This document shows, piece after piece, positions 23,333 through 35,191 of a stretch of DNA of 64,000 nucleotides. Location: assembly GCA_902728285.1 (NCBI GenBank), contig CACVBU010000064.1:186001-250000 (forward strand). Direction: 5' to 3'. The notes beneath the pieces were generated by a model. That model did not search any database and had not been told where the DNA came from. It saw nothing but the letters and a program-made list of their open reading frames with translations. The number at the start of each line of letters is the position of its first letter. Position 1 is the first letter of the stretch. This DNA is from Clytia hemisphaerica. Its lineage: Eukaryota > Cnidaria > Hydrozoa > Leptothecata > Clytiidae. Position numbers and translations under genes: made by a program.

Positions 23333-25013
23333 CTTGATATATAAAAACAGAAAAAAAGTATTAGTATTAGGGTGGAAAACATGGAGAAAAAAAAGATTAA
23401 ATCTACCTATGAAAACTCTTTGTTTGTCTAGAGATTTCACAATTTTAAGATACCAAACAGCAGCACAATGAAATATCACAGTCTGGTGTTTTTTAAGATT
23501 GAAAGGAAACTCAAGCTTCTGTTTTGATTTATTGCTAAAAACCTTTTCTATGAAACTTTATAATAGGATAACAAACGTTCATAACAATCCTTATTTGATA
23601 AAAGTTTCTAGTCCAAAATATACAGCCAAAAATAATTCAAAATAATGAAGCCAAGACAGTAAACAGTTATTACCCAATTTACCCAAGCAGGATCCTCAAA
23701 ATAATCGTTGCAAATTTTACTTTTTAAAATAAAATCAAAGATTCTTCTTTATTATCAAAAACATATAAACTGTCTCTCCTGTGACTACTAGTACACCATT
23801 CTACTTTCTTACTAGTATTGATGATGAGATAGAAAAAGAGAGAGACGACTATAGAAATTTTCAAAAAAAAAATCAAAAGAAAAAACAGTAGCACATTTGA
23901 ACAATTAATTATGCATAAGCTTAAGGTCTGCTGTTTCATTAGTTATTGTTAAACCAAGTAAATAGAAAAAGAAACCTCTATAAAAGAGCTATTATTTTGA
24001 AAGAAAGCCCCTTATTATTTTTTGAAAACATCTGAAAAATAGGAAAAATGGCTCAAAGAAAATAAGGGGACCTTTTTATCACATTCCATCTATACACATA
24101 ATTCAATTTAAAGACAAAAAAGTAAATAAAGGAAACATACGAATGTTAAAAAACCTTTGGTCCAAGGAGCTTAATGGTAGTTTTAGTAAGAAGCGTAGTA
24201 CTTCAATTGGGAATACTAAAATGTGCCTCAGGCCCTTCAAAATTCTATCATCATTTCTACCAAAGGTAGCAAATTTATCTCACCTTTGGCTATGCAACGC
24301 TGAGGGCATACTGCCTCGCCTTAGCATTACTAGGTACTTCTCCTAGAAGGTATGGTGTATAACATTTCTTCGGTTAGTAGGTTGTATAGTTGTTGTAATT
24401 TTCAATTTTTCGTTTTTTTTGTTTAGGTTTCACTGAAAATAAAAAAATCAATGTGATGAATATAATGGAAGATCAATATTACAAAGTCAAGTGCAATGTC
24501 TTATTTGCCAGTATGATCAACAATTTAACTAATTAATTTCAGTACCAAATTTCCAAAAACTAATAAAAAAAAGCAACGTTTTTTTGGAGATCTTGTTTTG
24601 TCAAAACCAAAATATTCAAAAAATCTTCCTTTTTAACAATTAAACTCAAGAGGTAGATTTTTCATGATTCTTTTCAATTTCATGAGTTATCAGATTGTCC
24701 CTTCAATTTTAACCGTTGATGATGACTAGGAATAAAGTTTTAGTCTAAAAAGTAAGTTATATATTTACCAATCACTGAGCCCTAGCTACAAATTAACAAC
24801 ATTTCTACCCACAGCTAATAGTTATTTTGAATCTAAGAATCTTATTGTTAAAAAAGTAATACAAAATTTGCCTGAAAGGACTTCATTATTAAATATAAAA
24901 TAAAACTTATATATGAGCTCCTGCTGCTAAAGCATTAGAGTCGATTGCACAAATGTGATCTGAAATAATATAATACAAAAACATAATTTTCTACAAAGCT
25001 GAGATTGTTGTAG
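23333..25013. other. Intergenic spacer between the LDB 5' side and SOD1
   Basis: Expected to hold the missing first exon(s) and promoter of LDB, but no convincing coding exon could be chosen. One fragment near 23670-23695 (minus) is bounded by AG and GT but too short to judge. AT-rich, without clear repeats. Confidence 0.45.
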
Positions 25014-25466
25014 TCATTTTGAAAGGCCAACAACACCACAAGCTAATCGAGCACCAGCATGACCTGTTGTTTTGCTGTCTTCAAAACCACCAGCTCCAAG
25101 ATCATCAACATCTTTGTGCACCACAACGGCTCTGCCAACAATACTGTTTACCCCAGTCAATGGAATTTGGCTGTCTTTGATATCAACTTTAGCAACACCG
25201 TTTGAGTCAGCTGTAATGTTACCAAGATCACCAGCATGTCGGTTCTCCTGATCTGGTCCTCCGTGTTCTTTACCAGAAGGGTTGAAATGACCACCAGTGG
25301 TTCCACATCCGCCAGAGTAATCACCAAATTGATGAACATGAAATCCATGTAAACCTGGGGCCAATCCTGTTACTTCACCTGTGACATGTGTTTGACCATT
25401 ACCAAGATCTTTGAAGGTGATTGTACCTTTGACTACTTCTCCTTCCAATACACATTTGGCAGACAT
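25014..25466 (-). CDS. SOD1: Cytosolic Cu/Zn superoxide dismutase
   Basis: This encodes 150 residues without a signal peptide or intron. The enzyme dismutates superoxide to oxygen and peroxide. Copper ligands are His43, His45, His60 and His117. Zinc ligands are His60 (bridging), His68, His77 and Asp80. The structural disulfide cysteines are Cys54 and Cys143, and the guiding arginine is Arg140. Both family signatures are visible: GFHVHQFGD and [12 protein letters not shown]. The second has His where most relatives carry Asn (GNAG), a conservative change. Length is normal for the family (about 153 in mammals), with all key residues offset by three from the human numbering I remember. The ATG at 25464-25466 gives the usual short N-terminus. 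No introns in the coding frame; a 5' UTR intron cannot be excluded. Confidence 0.97.
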   Translation of the reverse strand: MSAKCVLEGEVVKGTITFKDLGNGQTHVTGEVTGLAPGLHGFHVHQFGDYSGGCGTTGGHFNPSGKEHGGPDQENRHAGDLGNITADSNGVAKVDIKDSQIPLTGVNSIVGRAVVVHKDVDDLGAGGFEDSKTTGHAGARLACGVVGLSK

Positions 25467-25768
25467 GGTTCAAATTCTGTTCTAAAACAATTAGAGAAGA
25501 CATTCAGTAGGAACATTCACTATACATACAACAACAAGTAGGATAATATATGATTAATAAGTAAAGCCATTTATTCTGAAGCACCAAAATATTGTTAAAC
25601 CCTTCCTTATCTTTATTGGACCCCCCATTAAAGTCTAAACCCTCAATTACAATCAGAAGAGATGGATTTCCCTTAAGGAAGGGGAGGGTTCACACTTTGT
25701 AAAGACAACCCTAGCATGAAGGTAGTAGAGTATTTGGCTAATACACGATTGCAAGTTCAAACCCTAAC
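25467..25768. other. Upstream region of SOD1
   Basis: Presumed promoter and 5' UTR. No clear TATA box, response element or repeat was identified. Confidence 0.4.
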
Positions 25769-26261
25769 CAGGGCTGACCCTAAAAATTTTTTCGTTTCCG
25801 GTTCACCGGCTGCATTTTTTTCTAATAAGAACCAAAAAGGAAACCTTTACTCATGAATCATTCATACTGTTACATCGTTCCTATGTAACACTCTTCAAAA
25901 AGTTTGGTTATTTAGCATGCTTTCTGGACGTTAAAGATCAAATAAATAGTGTTATGCATATTAAATCAATTTATTAGAATGAAAAGTTAGTTGATTCTAA
26001 GAAAAAACAAGCACAGTACAAAAAGTCCAGCTTTTTGTAATTAATAGCAACACATTTCTTTCAGTGAAAGAGAGAAAAAATATAAAGACAGAATGTGGGG
26101 CAATACCAACAGCCAGAGAGATGATTTTTTTCTTCCTAATTTTTTTATTAGAAATCATAAAAAGGACCAACAAAAAATTTTTCCTGGCCGCCCGCATGAC
26201 TTTTTATTTTGTCACCTGGTGGACCGGAAACAAAAATTTTTTTAGGTTCGGCCCAGGTCAG
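25769..26261. mobile_element. Non-autonomous inverted-repeat element (about 490 bp)
   Basis: The left end at 25769-25813 (containing CGTTTCCGGTTCACCGG) is the imperfect reverse complement of 26215-26261. The arms are about 45 bp and include CCTAAAAA and an A/T run. The frames inside (25997-26197 minus, 26064-26285 plus) are not protein-like. A target duplication is not clear. Confidence 0.55.
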
Positions 26262-26348
26262 ACCAAGGACTCAAAATATTTTTAAAATTCTAGAAAAATA
26301 AAGCAAGGAGAAAGCAAGGAGAAAGAAAAGTTAGCATCCCTCTTTTAA

Positions 26349-27092
26349 AGGGGAACTAAACATTTTTTGAGGTCATGCTTTTTTTGTCTCCAAGAACTAC
26401 ACAACACAGTATAACTTCGAAAAAATATAATTTCCACTCTCAATGTCTTTCCTATTTTGTATAAAACCTTCTTTAAAAAACGTATAATTTGTTTAAAATA
26501 AACCCCCACTTTACACATGTTTGTGACGTCATATCGTTCATATTTTCTATGAATTTTGTGTATTGTTCATCAACTTTAAAGCTTGATATTTCGTGAACAA
26601 GAAATAATAGGAAGATAGTAAAATCATTTTTGATTTCAGGAAGGATTCTGTTTTACGTGGACTAAATTTGGGGTTTTCAGCTTATTCCAATAAAAAGTTC
26701 AATCGACTCTAAAATCATTTTCACTCACTTGTTTTCGAAAGTTCAAACATAGTTTTACTCCACTCAAAAATGACTTTTTAATGAATTCTGTCTCTTGGTT
26801 AAACCATTTGTGAATGAATAAAAAGTTATGGCTACACAAAAAGTTAAAGGTTCTTTATCAACTAAAAGTAAGAGCTTTTCCAATTACTTTCTGAACGTGT
26901 TTACGTCAAACAGATGGCTCGACCTATTCCCCTAACAAAATACGCATTGCTTTAAAAAGATTAGATTTTCTGTAAACATAAAGAGCTATATCTTTTGATA
27001 GAGAAGTTTTTAGAGAAAAATATTTTTAGAGGTCATTCCTTGGAAGTATGCGATATGATTTAGGTATTTTCAAAAAAATGTTTAGTTCCCCT
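26349..27092. mobile_element. TTAA-flanked MITE (piggyBac-like ends)
   Basis: TTAA stands directly outside both ends (26345-26348 and 27093-27096). The terminal inverted repeat AGGGGAACTAAACATTTTTT is nearly exact on both sides. The 744-bp body is AT-rich and non-coding. TTAA target choice is the mark of piggyBac-type transposases, so mobilisation by such an enzyme is inferred. Confidence 0.8.
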
Positions 27093-27096
27093 TTAA

Positions 27097-27440
27097 AAAG
27101 GGTGTGTAAATTATGCAGGGTCTGACTGAACTAACAAACTATTCCAACTAATTGTGACTTCCCAAGCGATTTTAAGTACATGAAAAGACCGATCCAGACT
27201 GATCGGCAAAAAAAGCGGTAGAATAGTGGCTTTTTAGCGGCCAAGATTTCACTTTTACCGGTCCCACCTTTTTTTCTATCGGCTATGGATTGGCCACTCT
27301 CGTTTCACTTTAAAGCGGCTTTCTAAGCGGCCTCTGTTTTTCATTTTCAAGGCCGCTGCTGATTGGGCTTAAGTCTGGTAAAAAGACCGGCCAATGCGTT
27401 TTCTGGCAACAAAAGAAATCAAACAAACTCTTTGGAAGCT
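27097..27440. other. Spacer with GCGGC-rich short motifs
   Basis: Repeated short words (AGCGGC, GACCGG) occur between 27180 and 27400, without a definable unit. No gene seen. Confidence 0.4.
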
Positions 27441-29340
27441 TCATTGACGAACAACTTCCAAAAGTTTTTCCCCCTGAGATTTACCACCTTTTTTTTTTAA
27501 CAAATATTTCCTATATAGACAAAGTTTTGTGCGAATTGCATGTGTAATCTCATTAACATTACAGTCCCGTTTGTCTGCGATTAATCCCGCTAGACATTTG
27601 TAGAATACCATGCATTCTTTTCCCATTGCTCCATTCGTGGAGAAGACTAGGGGAGTGAATGTTCCATTTTCAACTTGAAGTACTCTTTTGTTGTATTGTC
27701 TTTTCTTCTTTCTTGTTTGTTTCGTAGCACTTTGCAAGCTCTTGGCTTCGGTATCTCTGGGCTTGTAGGTCAAAGACCCTTATGTCAAAAAATGCCCGTT
27801 GACCCCTTGTCCAAAAGCTAGCAGTGCTTACATCAAGTCTTGCTTCTTTCAATTGGTTTCCTCTTGTTTCTTCGCCTTCCTGGATTTCCGATAGCATTGG
27901 TTTGACTTTAACATCTTTGCATACGTCTTCTAACATCTCAGCAGTGATATCACACAGCTCGTTATGCCTCAGAGTGACAAAGCCTCCTTACATGACAGAG
28001 CATGCGCGACGTCGAAGGTTACACCACATGCACATTTTGATGGCATCTTATCGAGTTTCCAACCGTAGCGCAATCGTATAGCATCGGTAAACTCGTTTCT
28101 AGAGAGGTCCAATCCATGTTCTTTCAATGGCAAGGTCATCAGCCAGTTGGATACGACTTTTTGACCGTTTGCAAGGGTACTCTTCTTTTTTTTCTGGTGC
28201 CATTGATTGAATGAGAAAGTCGAGTTTTTCTTTTTGACGATCTGACCTTTCTTTTGAGATTTGATATTTGGTTGCTGGATTTTTAATCTTCTCTTTACCA
28301 AGAATTTGATTTTGGTTGTTATTCGTTATTCGATGGGAATTATTGAACTCTTCTGATGCTGTTTCCACAAACATCTTCAATCCTAAGCCACCAAGTCGTG
28401 GTGGAAGTGAGAGAAGCTGGCGTTCATTGTCACTGACAAGTCGACCATCAGTTCGAGCAGGAATCAAATGGTGTCGTATCACATCATCAACTGGTTTCAG
28501 ATACTTCTCAATGTCAGGGACTGTCCTCAGGAAGTATGGGAGTTTGTGCTGGTAACCTCCAACGAAACAGGCGTAAGCAGACTGAGGTTGACTGACGGCA
28601 ATTTTGTACAAAAGCGTGATCTCGTTTAGCCAGGTCAGAACTTTTTCCGCGATGAACCAGCCCTGTGAATCCAGGTTGGCATTCGGCAATGCCGACGTGA
28701 AAGCTGATGTAACTTGAGCTGAAGTCGGCTTTTATTTGCCGACGTAATTTACACTCTAGGTCGGCGTGCCGACAAAAGAAATGTTTTGGGTCGTAGGTTA
28801 ATCTAATTGTGTTATCATTCGATAACACATGATAGTCGAGCCTCATTCCATTCTCTTTATAAAACATAAAAGTTATTAACATAATAATAGAGCAGCTGAA
28901 TTTGTTAGTTCGTTAATTATTGTCTTTGCCGACCTAAACAAGCTACTTAGGACGGCTTTGCCGACCCAAAATGACCTCTAGGTCGGCACTTATGTGCCGA
29001 TACGATATTGTCTGAATTCACAGGGCTGTGAACGAATCTTTAAACTCTTGGCTGCCAATTACTGCACCGAGGTGCTTCGATCCTTGTGTTGTTATTTGAT
29101 ATTGGTACCTTGAAAAGCTTCGGTTGCTTCTGCAATTTTCTCATCTTTCTCAGCCTGAGGCTGATTATTTGGAGGGTCGGGTGGCGTTGGTGGTGTTGGT
29201 GGATCAGGAGGTTGCTTTTCGTTCGTTCCTGAAATTTCTTGTGACGCCACTTTTTGTTGATTCTCTTGTGACGTCGCTTCTTTGCCAGTTGGACTTGACT
29301 TCCTTTTTTCCTTTGCAGAATTTTAGGTGATATTTCCTTC
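27441..29340 (-). pseudogene. Frameshifted retroelement ORF (RT C-terminal part with zinc-knuckle and endonuclease-like domain), split by a MITE
   Basis: Minus-strand frames at 29098-29340 (no ATG, proline-rich), 29034-29098, 28099-28657, 27969-28301, 27670-27936 and 27441-27773 follow each other with overlaps. Together they read as one protein broken by about four indels. Landmarks are KHLGAVIGS, LPPRLGGLGLK, a CACG...H...C knuckle, EARLDVSTASFW, AFFDIRVFD and NGTFTPLVFSTNGAMG. I remember this order from the C-terminal half of a reverse-transcriptase family widespread in aquatic invertebrates. The acidic residues in the two latter blocks suggest a restriction-endonuclease-like domain, as in RLE LINEs, but the clade is not certain. 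The RT core itself is not seen here. A MITE interrupts the frame at 28658-29028. Confidence 0.7.
28658..29028. mobile_element. 371-bp MITE, CAGCCCTG family, copy 1
   Basis: The ends are CAGCCCTGTGAATCCAG and CTGAATTCACAGGGCTG. TGAAC lies outside both ends (28653-28657, 29029-29033), giving a 5-bp target duplication. Internal GCCGACCTA-type repeats add secondary structure. It splits the retroelement frame. Copy 2 is at 40606-41039. Confidence 0.88.
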
Positions 29341-30111
29341 CACCTTCTGTTTTTACTCTTCCGTTTTAACGAAAAGACTCCCTGCCCTCAATAGACCTTT
29401 AAAGGCTCAAATTGTATTTTCCTCGTAAAAATAGACACCCCTGCATCAGTTTGACCTCTTCTATAATTGTTTCTCCTCTCTGACTAAACACATGCTCCTG
29501 TTTCTCTTTGACCCACCTGTTTAACCCTCTTCTGTTTTACCAACTCTGTTTTTCATTTCATATACCATGTGTTTACAGCCTTCTATCATCCTAACCAAAA
29601 CAATATAGAATAAAAAATCAATTATCTTACCTTTCTTCTTTGTCTTGACGAAAGTGCTAAGTCTATTTATTCATGATAGTAAATTAATCTCTTAAAAATA
29701 AAATTTTTTTGCTGTCATAGATAATACCGGCAAGCAAAAACAAACTAAAAGCGGCCAGCATCACAAAAAGACAATGATAAGACACCACACCCTCTACAGC
29801 AATGAATTTTAAAATTTCCATAGACAGTTGCAGTCTGAACTCTCCCAGAGCATTTCTTAAAAATGAAAATTAAAAAAAAAGTGCAATCAAACATCAATTT
29901 GAGAGAGCACCTTCATGTACCTTTTAGCTTGAGCCTTTTATTTTTGTGCCCTTAATTTTTTTTAGCAACTCTCAAAATGGGATATTTGCGCACCCTTTAA
30001 TTTTCGCCCATCTTGTAATTTGTGGGACATTTTTTGAGTGTTTTTGACAATAAATGAAGGTTAAGAGGGGTAAAAAACATATGAAAACAGAATTTACCGA
30101 AGTTAGAAGCG
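29341..30111. other. Gene-free spacer
   Basis: A pyrimidine-rich plus strand (29340-29640) followed by AT-rich sequence. No exon, RNA gene or bounded repeat recognised. Confidence 0.45.
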
Positions 30112-31002
30112 TTATATCATAGTTGAAGTAATGAAAATTATTGTTTTAATCCTAGCAGTTTCATGTTTTTACAAACAATCCTCAGTTGAAAATAATTTTT
30201 TTTTAAAACAAGATTTCTGTTGCTCTTACAAAAAAAACAAAACATTTTAGGGTCTTCGTCAAAAAGTGCCGTCATTTTAGTCCTTGGTGTCGTGAACTTT
30301 TTTTGAAAGCAGGTTCGGCAAGTCCGATATAAAACTTCTGCATGTTACCGTGGCTTGGTATACTGATCGCTCAACTAAACACGATCCGAAAGACGAAGCA
30401 AACGAGAACATAGACAACCGAATGTGTAACTGCAGGGTAAAAGCCAACTATCCCCTGAACGGATTGTGTTTGGTTGAGCGATCAGTATACCAAGCCACGG
30501 TGACATGCGAGGAAGGACCAGATTATGACGAGAAGTTTTATATCGGACTTGCCGAACCTGCTTTCAAAAAGCGTTTCGCAAACCACAAGTCTTCTTTCGC
30601 AAACCACCGCTACGAAAAAGAGACGGGATTGTCAAAAGAAGTTTGGAGGTTAAAACGAAAAAAACCTATCGCCAAAAATCGCATGGAAAACTATCCGACA
30701 GTGCCCACCGTTCAACCGTTCGTCACTGAAATGCTCACTTTGTCTCGCGGAGAAACTTGAAATCGCTACATTTCCGAACCCTAACAAACTTTTGAATTCT
30801 AGGAATGAACTGATTTCAAAATGCTGTCACCAAGGACTAAAATGACGTCAATTTTTGACGAAGACCCTACAATGTTATTTTTTTGTAAGAGCAACGGAAC
30901 TCTTGTTTAAAAAAATTTATTATCAACTGAGGATTGTTTGTAAAAACATGAATCTGCCAGTATTGAAACAATAATTTTCATTACTTCAACTACGATATTA
31001 GC
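30112..31002. mobile_element. Inverted partial duplication of a Penelope-like element 3' end
   Basis: The arm 30112-30291 is the reverse complement of about 30822-31002, and 30292-30387 is the reverse complement of 30463-30580 with small deletions. The right half carries a readable GIY-YIG fragment. The left half carries the same coding stretch in reverse, lacking about 22 bp and about 240 bp. Penelope-like elements are known for partial copies in tandem or inverted arrangement, which fits. Confidence 0.65.
30350..30760 (+). pseudogene. GIY-YIG endonuclease fragment of a Penelope-like retroelement
   Basis: The open frame of about 136 codons begins in the inverted arm and has no authentic start. 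Its coding homology starts at about MCNCRVKANYPLNGLC, a cysteine motif typical before the endonuclease. The GIY-YIG core follows as VYQATVTC then FYIGLAEPAFKKRFANHK (the YIG tyrosine and the downstream arginine are present), then ETGLSKEVWRLK. In Penelope-like elements this domain nicks DNA for target-primed reverse transcription. No reverse transcriptase lies upstream, so this is a fragment. The similarity is recognised from memory of the family. Confidence 0.65.
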
Positions 31003-31452
31003 AAATTATAAATTTTGTTTTTAGAATGTTTTTAATTTTTTTCTTATTGATAGATTTTTACACTCTGACGATGACCTCTTGTAGTAAAGCTCAAATATAT
31101 AGTTTTTGAATAAAAAGATGGCGCTTCTGGTTATTCTCTTCACAAAAAAACAGAACTTTTTATAACAATGTACCGGGTGCACCAAAAAAGTATACAGGTT
31201 TGTCGAGATATTACGAGCTTCAGGATTTGAATTTTTTTGTTCATTCTTTTTTGATCGTATAGAGAATGCTCCAAATTGAATTTTGAGCTATCATACATTA
31301 GGTTTCAAATAGTAGTTCGAAAATTATTCCAAAAAAATCTGACTTTTTTTAATGTCGAAATTTCAAAAAAACATCAAAAAAAGCAAGCAAACTTACACAT
31401 TAAAATACCAAAAAATGCAAATGAGTTCAAGAAAAATGTTATGTAATTTCAA

Positions 31453-31832
31453 TGTGTCACCACAAGCAACTTTAAATACAAATAAAATGGGACATTCAAT
31501 AAAACGAACAATATGGAGGGTTTAGGAACGATATAAGAATGCTATAGAATGTTCTTGAGCATTCCTGAATGTTCCTGATCATTCCCTTTATATACTAGTT
31601 TAAGGATGTCTTAGAACGTTCGGGAAAATATAATGAATGTCGTAAATGATCTGGAACATATTTCTATTGAGTTAAACATTATCCTTTGGAAGCAAACAAA
31701 CGCAAAATGCAACATTCCTAAACATTCTGAATGTTGGAGAAAGTTCTGGATACTAGGAACGCCATGAAACGTTCAGAATCGTCTCAAGAACGCTCCATTT
31801 CATTTGTACTTCAAATTGCTTGTGATGACACA
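31453..31832. mobile_element. 380-bp MITE nested in the mariner-ended element
   Basis: The ends TGTGTCACCACAAGCAA and TTGCTTGTGATGACACA form about 40-bp imperfect inverted repeats. The inside is filled with variants of GAATGTTC/GAACGTTC, themselves short palindromes. Non-coding. Confidence 0.7.
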
Positions 31833-32044
31833 TAGGTAAAACAAGCTATTCCCATGTGGGGTAATATTTTTGAAAAAGTTGAAAAAAAAAGCTTTGGAAA
31901 CTCCAAGCAAGAGAGGTTTTGATGTTATGTTTGGAGCTAAACCTTAGCTCAGGTTAATTCCAAGTCGAATGAAGTACATCCCGCCACCGCACCGAGGCGA
32001 CTATGAAATAGTATATTTCGGCTGCCGGTTATTCTTTCCTTCGC

Positions 32045-32056
32045 CTATATATATCC
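32045..32056 (+). promoter_or_regulatory. Candidate TATA box
   Basis: CCTATATATATCC lies in a locally less AT-rich stretch. About 30 bases further is GCGCAGTTCAGCTCAGTC, which resembles an initiator context. It might start a transcript over 32.1-35.2 kb. No transcript evidence, so low confidence. Confidence 0.25.
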
Positions 32057-32247
32057 TACCGTCAAGCCCCTTTCAGCGCAGTTCAGCTCAGTCTCAATTG
32101 ATCACAACTTCAATCTTTCATTATCTGAATAACGAATAACACGACGAACAACGACCACCATTTCAGCCATTTTGCCGCTATATCTGCTACACGTGTCAAC
32201 AATCAGCGTTGAATCCAACGGCTTGCCCAAACTTTACAATTCTATAA

Positions 32248-32475
32248 ACAGTGCCAGTTTCTTTAGTAGGCGATGAAACCAATATCCTGGTAACAGTATT
32301 CGAAAGCATCCAGCGAGCTGGCTTCGTCCATCCAAATAACGAACGAACTACAACCTCTTCACCCGCTACCGCCCCAAACGCCCTCACAGGAGCGATCAAC
32401 AACAATAATGGTAGCCTCGCTACGAGTAAAACGTCCATCAACTCTCACTGCCACCCCTCCTTTAATTTTCGGTAT
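32248..32475 (+). other. Possible exon of unknown protein
   Basis: An open stretch without ATG reads PVSLVGDETNILV and VTVFESIQRAGFVHPNNE, then a Thr/Ser/Asn-rich part. A GT donor-like site (CGGTATGA) follows near 32471. Composition is more protein-like than other frames nearby. I do not recognise it. It could be a remnant of a retroelement gag. Confidence 0.2.
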
Positions 32476-32519
32476 GAATCTTTGTATTGTTTTCTCTTTT
32501 CGTCTGGATTTAGATAGTC

Positions 32520-34980
32520 TTAAAAGGCTGGTAATAAGTTATTGAGGCAAGTTTATCAGTATTCACCTGAATATGTGGCATTTTAAATTCAATCTTTGAC
32601 TTGATTGTTTGCTTCTTCTGGCTTTTGTTGTTCCTTTGCTTTGTTTTGAGGAGTCCTGTCTGTCTTGAATCAAGATAATTTCTGGCACTAGAATTTTGTT
32701 CAAGGCTTAAAAGATTTTCCTGCATTCTGAGTGATTTGTGGCTGGAGTGACACTTGTCATCGTTTCTGGAGTTGTGATTGTCGGTCGTTGTCCTGCTTCA
32801 TTTAGTAGCCTTTTGAGAGTTGGGGATAGGGGCCTGTTATCCAGTGTTATGGTTATGTATTTTTTATTCATAATTGTTATAAATTAACCGGTCAATGAGC
32901 TATGAAACGATTGTCAAGTTGTTTTGGGATTTGATATGATGGGACAAGTTCTTTGAGAAAGATGTCAGATTTAATGATTGTTTTGATTTTGACACGTACG
33001 TGGTATACAAGCCTGGTACGATTGAATATTTGTATCTGCTTTCTCAAGTTGAAATGACAAATTGGTGTTGTTACTTGTGACTTTAAGAATAAGGGTAGTG
33101 ATCCAGTTTTTGCTATCGTCTTTATAGCCTTTTCGTCTTTTGCTTTAATAAGATCAAATTAAATGCTTGTTATAGTGGATTTTTGACTGGATTGATGTGT
33201 CATTTTGCATGTGTTTTGATTTTTGAGATGTTGTCATAAACTTTTTGCAGTTCCAAAATCACCCAAACATTTTCTGCAACTCTCCTTGTTTTATTATTGA
33301 TTTAAACGACAGCAAGTCAAAAAGGAGGCTGTTCTCTAACTATCATTTCTTCCATTGTTCTGGGGACTGGTCGGTTTTTATTTAAAAAGTTTTCAATGGC
33401 CTGAATTTATTATTCTTAACGTTTAACTAATATCCTACATTTGAGGTAACAACATTTGACCTTTTTAAGCAAGGGTAGTACCAGCAATGCCAGACATTCA
33501 GGATAAATTTATCAATTCTTTGCTAATGTTTTGAAATTAATCATTTTATAGTGTAGTGTCAAATTTGATTGATCGATATTCGTTGACTACTATCGGAAGT
33601 GTCTATCCTTTTGGGACAATGGGTTGAAACTTTATAATAAGGGATAAGAAGACAAGTTTGACTGGCAGGTTCACTGCTCCAATTTGCAGCCAAATGTTTT
33701 GTGACCAAATGCTAAACAGGTTTTTTTTTTTTTTTGGAAATACTTGATAAGTCAAATTATTTTCGCTATAGGAGTTGACGGAGAAAAGGGCTTCACAAAA
33801 TGACTTAGTCATCCAGTATCTTAAATGGAATCACAACCTAACTGTAATGGTATGGAGTACTTTGAAATTTTAGTGCTGTCCTTTCGAGACAAATACTTGC
33901 AGAATTTGTATTAAATGCTTGTGGTTCCTGAGTAGCTCAACAATGATTGTTGTTTCAACTTGATAGAGTCAGTGGCTAGACAAGAACAGTAATGAATTTC
34001 AATAGATTTGTCGAGCATGGATACTTTTGAATAATCAAAGGACCAAGTTCAAGTCATTTATGAAAATATTATAAGTTAATGGCTAACAGATGATATCTTT
34101 TGAACCGTTCGTAATCTCCAAGTTTAGTTTGCAGCGTACATTCACTACAAACCAAATCTTAATTAGGATGTCTTATTTCCGCTTCATGTCACATCTCTGC
34201 GAGAGACTTGAATCACATTGTACAGATCTCGAATCAACAGCTTAAATTCAGATCTTTTAAAAGCTCTCTTAAAACTCAAATTTAGTTCTTCAGTTTTCCA
34301 CATGATTGTATTTAGTTTCCTAGCTGATTTTCTTAATGCTGATGCTTTTTGAATATTTTCTCTCTTTCTATTTTGTTGCCGTCATATTTCCCGAATTTTT
34401 TTGTTATATCTTTGTTTATAACTCTTCCTACTCCTTTTTTTTTAAATTTACAGACTACAATTTCTAAGACACATTTCTTCCTAGAGATTCCTTTTCACAA
34501 TAATATATGGAAATTCATGGATGGCAAACTTATATCTTGAAGGAAAGTCCATACCCTGCTCAAGCTCCTTCCTCTTGAACACTGTTTAAATACCTTAAGT
34601 TTTTGCATGGGTGGAGCCTCCGCTGCCCTCTCCGCATGTGTGTCTGACTCAATGATACACATTATGGGTAGACGGTCTAGGGATTGCTATCTTAGGTATC
34701 TCAAATCTCTGACCAAGATATTTCTAAGTTTAATGCTAACTAGGCCAAGGTAAAATTTTTACATCACTATTTGCAACCTACCTAATGTCATTACGTGTCT
34801 AGAATTTCCTCAAATTAATTTCTTTACCCTCCTTTTAATGTTATTCTTTGGATTTGGGTGACGTTGGGGTGTAGGGTTACTCCGTAACCGTTGCATGTCA
34901 GTAGTCAGTTACTTAGATTCATCCCCTAAGGTCAAGGATCCAGTTAGATCTGGATTAGGTTCGCACACTGTAGTCCCAAC
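32520..34980. other. Non-coding interior of the mariner-ended element
   Basis: No conserved frames were recognised on either strand. Plus strand T-rich. Short frames at 33603-33812 (minus) and 34349-34540 (plus) look spurious. Confidence 0.45.
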
Positions 34981-35023
34981 GGTGTTAAGGTTCGCCAGGG
35001 CAACCTCCCTGTTTATTTTTTAG

Positions 35024-35191
35024 CCTCCGTCTTATACGGGGCGTATAAGTCTCCGTCATCAAAACGGGGCTTATCAACCTCCGTCATCAAAACGGGGCTA
35101 GGCGACACCTGTCATCAAAACAGGCTAAGTAAGACCCCCGTCATATATAAATACGGGTTACACAGGACACCAGTCGTCAAAACGGGTTAGG
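35024..35191 (+). repeat. Array of about six short hairpins with compensatory changes
   Basis: Units of 24-33 bp each have a 4-6 bp stem and a loop most often CATCAAA: CCTCCGT/ACGGGG at 35025-35041, 35051-35069 and 35079-35097, CCTGT/ACAGG at 35108-35124, CCCGT/ACGGG at 35137-35157, and a less perfect CCAGT/ACGGG near 35170-35186. The change of both strands from CCGT/ACGG to CCTGT/ACAGG keeps the pairing. An RNA with repeated stem-loops is inferred. There are no unique spacers of CRISPR type. Confidence 0.6.
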
